Positions 55,880-64,000 of a stretch of 64,000 nt of DNA are shown in pieces. Both the position numbers and the translations under genes were made by a program. This stretch comes from Diphasiastrum complanatum (lineage: Eukaryota; Streptophyta; Lycopodiopsida; Lycopodiales; Lycopodiaceae). The stretch spans positions 75,160,383 to 75,224,382 of the forward strand of contig CM055092.1 in the NCBI GenBank assembly GCA_029204225.1, written 5' to 3'. Each line of letters begins with the position of its first letter. Positions within the stretch are counted from its first letter, which is position 1. The notes beneath the pieces were generated by a model, which was not told where the DNA came from, ran no database searches, and saw only the letters and a program-made list of their open reading frames with translations.

Positions 55880-58700
55880 ATGTGGATCCTGAAAAACCTT
55901 GATCTTCAGATTTATCATATCGTTAAATCTGAGATCTTGCTCCTTTGATAGAACTTTTGTGAAGTAATTTGCTGCCATGTAGTTTGTTCTATAAAAAATC
56001 AACGCTACTTCATGCTGCTATGGACTTTCTCTCTAAGGTACTGATACTTGATTTAGATATGTTTGCTTTGAGAGTGAAATCTCAGAAATTGAGAGATAAT
56101 GTGATTGTGCTTGGATTGTCACAATAGATTGTTGTAGCAAGTGTTTGTCCAAGGTTGAGGTCTGCAAGCAGTTGCCTTAGCAAGATCGCCTCTTTGGTTG
56201 CATTTGTGATAGCTTGTATTCGGATTCCGTTGATGATAATGCATTTTGGGCCAGCATGCATTTTGTATCCTTCATCAAATTCAGATTGTTACTGAATAAG
56301 AGTGTATCATCTACATAGAGAGTGATGATGATGAAGTAATTTGATATAGAGTTGAAATAGACATTCGAATCTGCCGAGTTTGGAATAAAGACATTCTCTA
56401 CCAAAAATGTGTTGATCTTCTGGAACCATGCTCTGGGTGACTGTTTCAGCCCATAGAGCACCTTGTGGATTTTGCATACAAGGTGTTGTTGCTTGCCGTT
56501 GAGTTTGTATCCCTCTGGCTACGTCATATAGATTTCCTCTTCGATGGTTCCATTGAGGAAAGCGGTCTAGACATCCATCTAATGGACTTCAAGATCTACT
56601 ATGGCTGCAAAGGAGGGGAGTAGGTGGATCGAAGCATGTTTGACAACTGGGCTGAAGGTTTCTAAATAATCCAGATCTAGAATCTGGAAAAAGCCTTTGG
56701 CAACTAGCCTGGCCTTGTAACGATTTAGCCTTTCTTCAACGTCGTACTTCTTCTTGAATATCCATTTGCATGGAATTAGGTTTCGGTCCTTTGGCTGCTC
56801 AGTGATTGTCCATGTTTGATTCTCCATCAGAGAATCAAATTTGGTGTCCATCACTGCTTTCCACTGGTCAGCATCAGAAGTGGACATAGCCTCAGAAACG
56901 ATGGTTGGTTCCTGCACAAAGTAGCAGGCCGGACCATCCATAAATCTTGATGGAGACTGTCTGGACCTATTCGACCTTCTAGGTTGAACTTCGGTCCTCT
57001 GATGTGAGTTGACTTTTTGAGATTATGACTCATTGTCTAAGTTAGTGTTGATATTCTGTAGTTGAATCTCTGGATTCAAATTTGGTTGCTCGATCCATGG
57101 GTCGGATTTATCAACAGCTTTTTCCTTGTGGTTGATGAACTGATCTTCCACCAAAATGACATCTCTACTAGTGAATGCCTTCTCAGTATCCAAATTGTAA
57201 AGCTTGTATGCCTTGTGGTCTGGGGAATAGCCGATGAAAATCGTTTTCTGCTCTTCTCATCCAGTTTTCTTCTTAGACCTTCAGGGATCTAAGCAAAAGC
57301 GATGCATCCAAACACTCGAATATTTTTGAGTGATGGTTTTGATCTTGTCCACACCTCATAAGGTGTCTTGCCATTCAGGGCTTTGGTGATAGATCGATTC
57401 TACAAATAGGCAGCTGTTGTAACAGCTTCCGCCCAGAATTTCTCTGGAAGAGAGGCATGGGCCGGCATGCTCTTGGCACTTTTGATGAGTGTCCTATTCT
57501 TCTGTTCAGTTATACCGTTGGACTGAGGTGAGTAGTTGGTTGTAAATTGTTGATGTATTTTGTTGGCCTTGCATAACTCCTTGAATTCTATGGAGATGTA
57601 CTCTCCCCCTCTATTTGTGTGTAGAGCCTTGATCTTCCTCTGGGTTTGATTTTCTACAGACGCCTTGAATTGCTTAAAGAACTTATAGCATGCTTGTTAA
57701 TAATACAGCTTTTGCATGGAGAAGTTGGCTTGTTGACAGAAGGCTTATCTTGTCTTGAACAGATATTTGTTGAATACTATTGAAATTAAGATGGCCAAAT
57801 CTGAAATGCCACAGCACATCAGTTGATTCAAAAGTAGTTGTGTGAAGAGCTTGATTGTTAGAAGAGTAGCAATGGCTGAGTTTGTAAAAATAGCCGTTTC
57901 TTCTTCCGTAGGCTAGAACCTTCTGGGATTTGTCAAGAATTGTGCAGTCTTCTGTATCAAATTCGACCATTTGACCTGAATCAGTGATTCTGCTAACTGA
58001 GAGTAGATCCTTGGTCAGATTTGGAACGTGGAGAACGTTGGACAGCAACTTGACTTCACCTCTTTTGAATTCAGCTTTGACTATTTCTTCACCTTCGATT
58101 GAATGTGATGAGATGTCTCCAAGTTGCACAACTCGAGAGTGGGTGAATGACTTACAGTCTTTGTACCAGTCACGATGGTGAGTCATGTGATTCGATCCGG
58201 TTTTTTGGTCCAGACTACATGTTGCTCTTCTTGTCAGTATAACCTAACTTTGTAGATCTCTTGGATCTAAACTTCTGATTTTTCAAATATAGGGCTTAAG
58301 TATCCGATCCTGAGCCTGAAGAGGATGCTGATCTTCTGATCTTCTCTTGTAGGAGCATCAAAATTACTCTTGACAGAGTGAGGTGCTCCTGGGTAGAAAT
58401 TGTCATTACCCAATTTTCATAGGCTTCAGGTAGACTCGATAATAGAGTCATGAGTGCATTGGAATCTTCTATGACTGAGCCAATTGCAGTCATCTGCTCC
58501 ATAAGATTTTTGAGCAACACTTTCTACGTCAAACATCCTCAAGGTGAACAATTTCTTCCTCAAGTATAACTTAGAAGTAACATCCCTGATATCGTAGAGA
58601 GTTTCTAGGATGTCCCATGCATCCTTAGCAGTTTGAGCAGCACGTATGTGGATGATCTGAGTATCCTTGATGTTGAGGGTGATCATGGCAAATGCTTTGC
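55880..58700 (-). pseudogene. Ty1/copia element relict: gag to RNase H in normal order
   Basis: In minus-strand order: gag (58,686-58,296: A-K-D-A-W-D-I-L-E-T-L-Y; S-L-P-E-A-Y-E-N-W), protease end and pre-integrase (58,186-57,683: M-T-H-H-R-D-W, L-L-S-V-S-R-I, L-W-H-F-R-F-G-H-L-N), decayed integrase (57,680-57,100), RT entry (56,941-56,579: W-K-A-V-M-D, C-K-W-I-F-K-K-K-Y, Y-K-A-R-L-V-A-K-G) and RT palm (56,461-56,177: L-Y-G-L-K-Q-S-P-R-A-W, L-Y-V-D-D-T-L). The frame then jumps directly to the RNase H motif L-S-S-T-E-S-E-Y, a deletion of several hundred bases. It belongs to the same family as the inverted element at 36-38 kb. Confidence 0.88.
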
Positions 58701-59010
58701 CATTTCCTAGTCTCCACTCGGTGATGCTGGTTGTATCTCCTTTTGGTTAAGCTCTATGCCATCTATGATGTCCCACAGTTCTTTGGCTAGAAGTATAAAA
58801 TTCATCTTGAATTTCCAGAGATGGTAGCTATCTCCATCAAGTTTTTCAATGAGAGATGGACTAGATGATGGATCCATTTTGGTTGAAAGAGATTGTTGGT
58901 AAAAACAATGATTGTCGGAATACTCAGTTGGTTGCGCGTTTGCTAAAGATTAGTCATGGTAAAAACAAGACTAATAATCCATAGCAGAAATGCAGATTAC
59001 TGAAATACAT

Positions 59011-59022
59011 GCTCTGATACCA
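59011..59022 (-). promoter_or_regulatory. Primer-binding site (initiator tRNA-Met) of the 56-58 kb copia element
   Basis: The minus strand reads TGGTATCAGAGC, directly after TTTTACGACA, the likely end of its 5' LTR. It confirms minus orientation. The 5' LTR itself, beyond 59,023, does not match the 3' LTR and may be replaced or highly diverged. Confidence 0.75.
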
Positions 59023-59023
59023 T

Positions 59024-62000
59024 GTCGTAAAACATGTCTTGAATGGCTTGACACCTCTATTAGAGAGTGGGTGTCATGATCTTGAGGAGTGCAGCCATGC
59101 AAATAAACTCTCCTTCCTCAATAGATTTTTGAATCCTAGAAATGATCAGAAGTTGTTAGATAGTCAAATTGTCTTGAAGTCGACTATAAGTGAGCCATTT
59201 GATGTTTGAGGTTTCCTTGAAAACTGAGGCTCATTTTTCTCTTCTCTTTAGATTCTTCAAGAGTGGTTGGAATCTCCCTCTCTTGCTATTGAATGGGGCT
59301 GAAGCATCATCTAAAAGACAATTTTCTAGCAGATTTAGTTATCTCTAAAAAAATTTCTCATGATGGCGTGAACCTAGCTCACTCCAGCTCTGATTGAAGC
59401 CGTTGTAGGGGATTGGAGATGGAGCGTGATAGACAGTTGATTGGATTCAACCAAGTGGGTGCGTGAATGATCAATATAGTGTGCATATTATTTTTGGAGG
59501 CAATGGCGCAACCTGAGCTGAGAATATGTGATAATCAGGTGCTGGCTTGTTGTAGAAGTCATGTATACTTCATGATAGCTCAATTCTGCTGTAGCTTCTA
59601 TTTGTAGGATTGAGATCTGTTGAATGTTAGATTGTTGTTTGAAGACTATGGCAACTGTGACAAGTCGCGCTGATCTATTAAATTGGTGGCTGTGTGCTAG
59701 CTTTGCTTGAGAAACCCTTGTTAGGGTTCGGAAGGTGGGAGGGGGCTTATTTTGGCATGCATGGAGTTTTTCTATTTAACTTCTTGCTTATTCTTTTCTT
59801 TGGTTGCATGCTAAGGGAGGGCCTGACCCTGTTGATTGCATGTCTATCAATTAGTTCACTTAGTAGTGCATGTCGGTAGCCATGTGGTTGCATTGATTTC
59901 ATAGTTTTTGCAAAGGGGTTTGGTGCATTTGGGAGAATGCATGGCTATTCGTAACGGTTCTATGGTTACATAGCCCGAAATTTTTGAAGTCTTTGCAAAA
60001 ATTTTAATGTAATCAAAGCAATGGTTGATTCGGTAAGAAGATTTTTGTGAATCTATCTAAATCGGCAACTGAGAATGGAGTTACCTATTCTCCTTACTCA
60101 ACCAAGAGAATGTTTGGAGAATAATTTTATTATCCTAACTGTTATGTCTATGTGATTGGATCCATGGATTTAGGATTGGCAATAAAATATTGTTCTTCAT
60201 GGTAATTTTTCGAGCATGTACCCGTTGTTGGAAAATCAATTTCCTGGTACTGTGCTATTTAGCCACTTAACTCTGGAGTTTCGGAACTCCCAGTAGATTG
60301 AGTTAAATGGTGTTTGTGTTTTTTTTTTTCCTTTTCAACTCGGGCTTGTTCTAAATGATTTTGATCTTTAGGATTGGACAAACTAAAAGCTTTTGAGATA
60401 TTTGTTAAAATGAATAAATGGAATAAAGATCACAATATTTGGAGGTAGCTCTATATTTGATAAAATTAAGTGTATCGAATATCATAGAAAAGTACTCGGA
60501 TCCAAATTTTATGAATTTGCCATTAGGTTCAGACAACTTTAATGAAGTAATACTTAAGCTAGTGTAGTCAAAGGGTAGTAGCCTAGCATTTACTTGTGTC
60601 AACGCCTTAGTAATCCTTGTAAGAAAATTGCATAGCATTTGTTTATTGAATTCATTAAGCTGAATTTATATCAAATATCTATAGGACAATGAGTTGACCC
60701 TATTTGTTATTGGTTGTAACATGGAACAAAAATGACACTTGGTTCACATTTGTACTGTAAAGAGCCTTATTCCAAAGAGTTGGAACTCTCAGATGGTAGG
60801 AATTCGGGAATGATAGTACTATCCAGATGGGTTGTTTTAAGTGACGGTAAAACCATGTGCAAATTCTTGGTAAATCACAATTTTGGCAAAGGATTATTGT
60901 GGTCCATTAGGAACAAATATGGGGTTACTCCATGTTGGAAACTAAGCCCATAGATGTCTCCTTGGTGAATGACTATTTCTATTTCAAGATTCTTCCAGGA
61001 CGTTTATTGATTGTTGATCTAGGGTCAGGTGAAACCAATTTTGGTTCTATGTCTGTTCATCTGATACTTGCAGGAATCACAACTTAGACAGCCAAACTAT
61101 TTGAAGAACGTCTACAACGAGCTTCCGGCTAATCTCCAGCAAAGGGTAACCAATCCTATCATATTTTAAGTTCAGATGTTAAGTTCACTATTTGAAGATC
61201 ATTGAAGACTTGGCCATCTTCAAAAACTTCCATGAATTAGCATTTAGAACAACTTTGCAAAAATACACGAAGTGTTGCAACAGTCTATAGAAATACACTA
61301 AGTGTCGCTACAATCTATAGAAACGAACTATGTTTTTAACAATGTCGGCTTTTTCCAAATGCGACAGTGTCAGCTTTTCCCGAAATGCGACACGTCAGCA
61401 TAGTTCAACAGTTCAACTATTTTCAACAGTGTCGGCTTTTTGCCTTCAACTTCTTCCTTTCAACTATTTTGAAGAAGTTAAACTGTTTCAAAGGCACTGT
61501 CGGCTTTTTCGCAAAATTTCCAAGAGAGAGAAAAATCCCGACATTCATCTATTCTCAACAAGGAACGTTCTCAGCCACTTCCCAAAAATGCAAAGTGAGA
61601 AAAAGCCACTTCACGTAAAATGCGACCAGGCACACTCTACGTGATGCTTCGTCTATGAGACGAATGATTTTGAGCCTCCCAATTACACTGTCATTTTGGT
61701 TGTAACTACTATTTTGTTGTGCTTCAGTGTAATATAGCAGCAGCACGCTTTTCTATCTGTGTATAACGTAGATGAATGCTTGTTGTGATTTGAATGCACT
61801 TCATTGTTATTTGATAACACTTGTTTACTCACTCTGATCAGAACACGGACGTCTACGACTCCTCAGTTTTTGATCAGACAATGGCTGTCTTCTTGCGCTG
61901 CCATACTGCTCTTTCAATCTATTTCAGAACTAAACTTCTGACTAAATTCATTTTTCAGTAATACCACACACAAACCATTTCTAATCTCTTCAATGGACTG

Positions 62001-62200
62001 TACTCATTTTTGTTTTTGTGAGTATGAACTAATTTATAAGATCCTACAATAGAACACTTAAGTTGTGATTATAATTAGCATAAACATTTATTGGACTGTT
62101 TTTGCATCTAGCAGTCCATTGTAGTAGGAGAGTTGTTCTGCAAATATTCCTGCTCTCTTCTCCGCTCGCGTTCTCCATACTCCATCGCCCCCATCACTCC
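59024..62200. other. No gene recognised; short repeats at 61,330-61,520
   Basis: Short ORFs only. At 61,340-61,510 TGTCGGCTTTTT or a close variant recurs three to four times, alternating with AAATGCGACA. This gives a 104-codon ORF that I treat as repeat-derived. Confidence 0.35.
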
Positions 62201-64000
62201 AATACTTAGTGGAATAGATATGTGCATATTTGGTATAGGAAATCCATATTGAGTTTTTAAGATCTCTTGATTATCAGATAATGCGGTTAAAGATCTTCTT
62301 GAAGGAATTGAATTCCTTATACCATTTCGGATATATATATTGGATATCTATTACTTATACTTCAGTTGGTTTGAATTGTTAATGGTTCTTTTTGGTTTCT
62401 GATGAATACACTTGGGTTATTTCAACTGTATATGAATGAGATTTCTTGTCCATACCGGGGTCAATGCCTAGTGGTATTCTTAAGTGATATTGTTGTCTAC
62501 AGTGGAAAACTTAAGGAAATGGAGAATTCAATGGTAGGAGGTATTTTTCTGGAAATGGTTGAAGATCAGATCCTATGTTGGATATAGGATGGTCAGATAA
62601 TCTTTTTGATTTTTTGATGTGGAGATATAAAAGCGAGAGAAAACTGATGGTCTGAGACATTAGTAATTTCAAAGGAAAATTCTTGTATGAGAACAATCTC
62701 TATAGACTAGTGGTTAGTATTTACATTATTAGTAAAGCTAACAGTTGAAACCATTGGTTAAACTTGTTTAGGGTATTTGAAGAGGTTATGAGATATAGAT
62801 ACGGATCCCTAAATGGTATCTCATAAATTTCAAACTGAAAACCCTTAAATATTATTTCTCTTTTAACTTAAACCTCTACTTTTTAGAAATTTCTTAAATA
62901 TGAGACAACTAGATTAAGATTCATATAATTTTTTCCAGTGTAGAACTAGGTTCTAAAAGACTGTTAAAGTTATATGAATTTATGCTAACATTTCAATTTT
63001 GTGAATATAGCTCAGAATCAATTGATGTTTCCAACTAATTACGTGGAATTTAGACTATGTAAGGCCAAATGGTTACCTTTATTTGATAGTGGATTATTAA
63101 GAGTAATGTTTCTATCACTTGGAATAAGATATTTTATGATTTTGAGGAAAAAATCTGATTTGTAATAGTATTGGATACTCATTACTGACTTTTTTCGAAT
63201 CTGTGATATCTTATGTTGTCTCCTAAGAACTTTTTAATTGAAATTATGGAATTTCCTTTAAAAGGGGAAGAAGAAAATGATAGGAATAAGACTTTCATGG
63301 GATCAACCAGTTGCATAGATTTCTTCGTGGAATCCAATATGTGTGCAATGGCGAAACTATCCAGTGGGAATAGAGGAAATCTCTAATGAGTGTTCTGAAT
63401 AATCTGAAACTAGAGGAGTTTTGGGGGTTTTGAACTGTTAGATATTCATGATTATGGATAGTGGTGGTAAAGATTAATTTAATATTCCACTAATTGGATC
63501 AGATGGAATAAACTTTTAATCCTAACCTCATGTCCAAAGATGTTTGTATAAGTTAGCCTAATCTTGGTTTGTACACTAAGATCTGGAGTAGTTGATTGGA
63601 TGAAGAAATTGTGTTGGTAAAAGTATGATGGTTGGAAAACTTGTGATGTGGAATTATTCACTTCAGAGATTTCCCAGATATGCTATTTACTTAAGAGAAA
63701 TAGAATTTTTTTGTAGCTGAGTTACAAGATTCTCAGTGAAATATGTGGGTAACATATGCGGATTTTGAAGGAATCTGCCAGATATTGACATATATGTTTA
63801 TGTATTGGGTCATAGTGAGATTATTCTCATATGTGCATCTACTATGTATTCCTGGTTACTAAGGTTATCTGGTGCACTTAACCTAGTCGATGAACATAGA
63901 CATATGATCACGTAGAGTCAATAGATCTGTTCTAATAGATCTATAGGTTAAATTTGGATATGGATCTAAATGTGGTGTTGTACGGTGCAATTAACATCTG
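62200..64000 (+). repeat. Dispersed repeat family, longest copy, running off the window
   Basis: Parts match 43,430-43,585 (same strand), the reverse complement of 31,575-31,680 (at 63,655-63,760) and the reverse complement of 372-490 (at 63,485-63,600). No coding sequence is recognised. By analogy with 31 kb, a gene related to the unknown minus-strand gene there might start beyond the window. Confidence 0.6.

Noticed and set aside
59024-59790. Matching 5' LTR for the 56-58 kb copia element
   Set aside because: Only about ten bases at the edge (TGTCGTAAAA) match the putative 3' LTR end at 55,107; the rest differs, so no LTR pair is claimed.
61330-61644. 104-codon plus-strand ORF
   Set aside because: Made of repeated GTCGGC and ATGCGACA blocks; no protein family is suggested.

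Overview
The window looks like nuclear DNA of a land plant with a large, repeat-rich genome. Its genes contain GT-AG introns. Nearly every stretch carries decayed LTR retrotransposons, (GA)n microsatellites and old tandem duplications. Only two clearly recognisable host genes are present. A gymnosperm, fern or other non-flowering lineage is my inference from the transposon families seen; nothing in the sequence fixes the species.

Layout. At 0.5-6.1 kb lies an old Ty1/copia element (minus strand), split by a very young 4.1-kb gag-only LTR element whose two 701-bp LTRs differ at only 2 positions. At 6.2-12.0 kb is a divergent gene pair. The minus-strand gene is decayed and has a ParB/sulfiredoxin-like motif. 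The plus-strand gene resembles an uncharacterised DDE-like family (GHTH...ID motif, DUF7869 from memory). A 13-19 bp palindrome occurs six times in and between them. At 12-18 kb there is little besides one relict ORF. At 18.3-22 kb is a minus-strand APRR2-like gene (pseudo-receiver plus GARP/MYB-like domain), for which seven exons can be placed. At 22-29 kb are tandem duplications, G-rich hairpins and a probable LTR/primer-binding site.

At 29.9-34.9 kb is a second divergent gene pair. The plus-strand gene has a near full-length histone H3-like domain followed, in one spliced frame, by a Ulp1/C48 protease-like domain. The minus-strand gene is unrecognised. Both carry the same 16-bp box, in the same relative orientation, 12-15 bp before their ATGs. 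At 35.4-43.9 kb are foldback repeats, a copia element with an internal inversion, a Ty3/gypsy protease fragment and repeats related to the 31-33 kb region. At 45.4-46.1 kb is an apparently intact class II small heat-shock protein gene with one intron. At 47.5-50.1 kb are a non-LTR-type reverse transcriptase relict and a duplication of it. At 52.5-59 kb are two more minus-strand copia elements, and 62-64 kb holds another copy of the 31-kb repeat family.

How the parts relate. The host genes (APRR2-like regulator, small heat-shock protein) are unrelated islands in a transposon sea. The two divergent pairs share an architecture: two genes back to back, with repeated short palindromic or half-palindromic sites in the shared upstream region, and frames broken mainly by stop codons. 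They are the best candidates for undescribed mobile or selfish systems. All family names come from recalled motifs, not from a database search.
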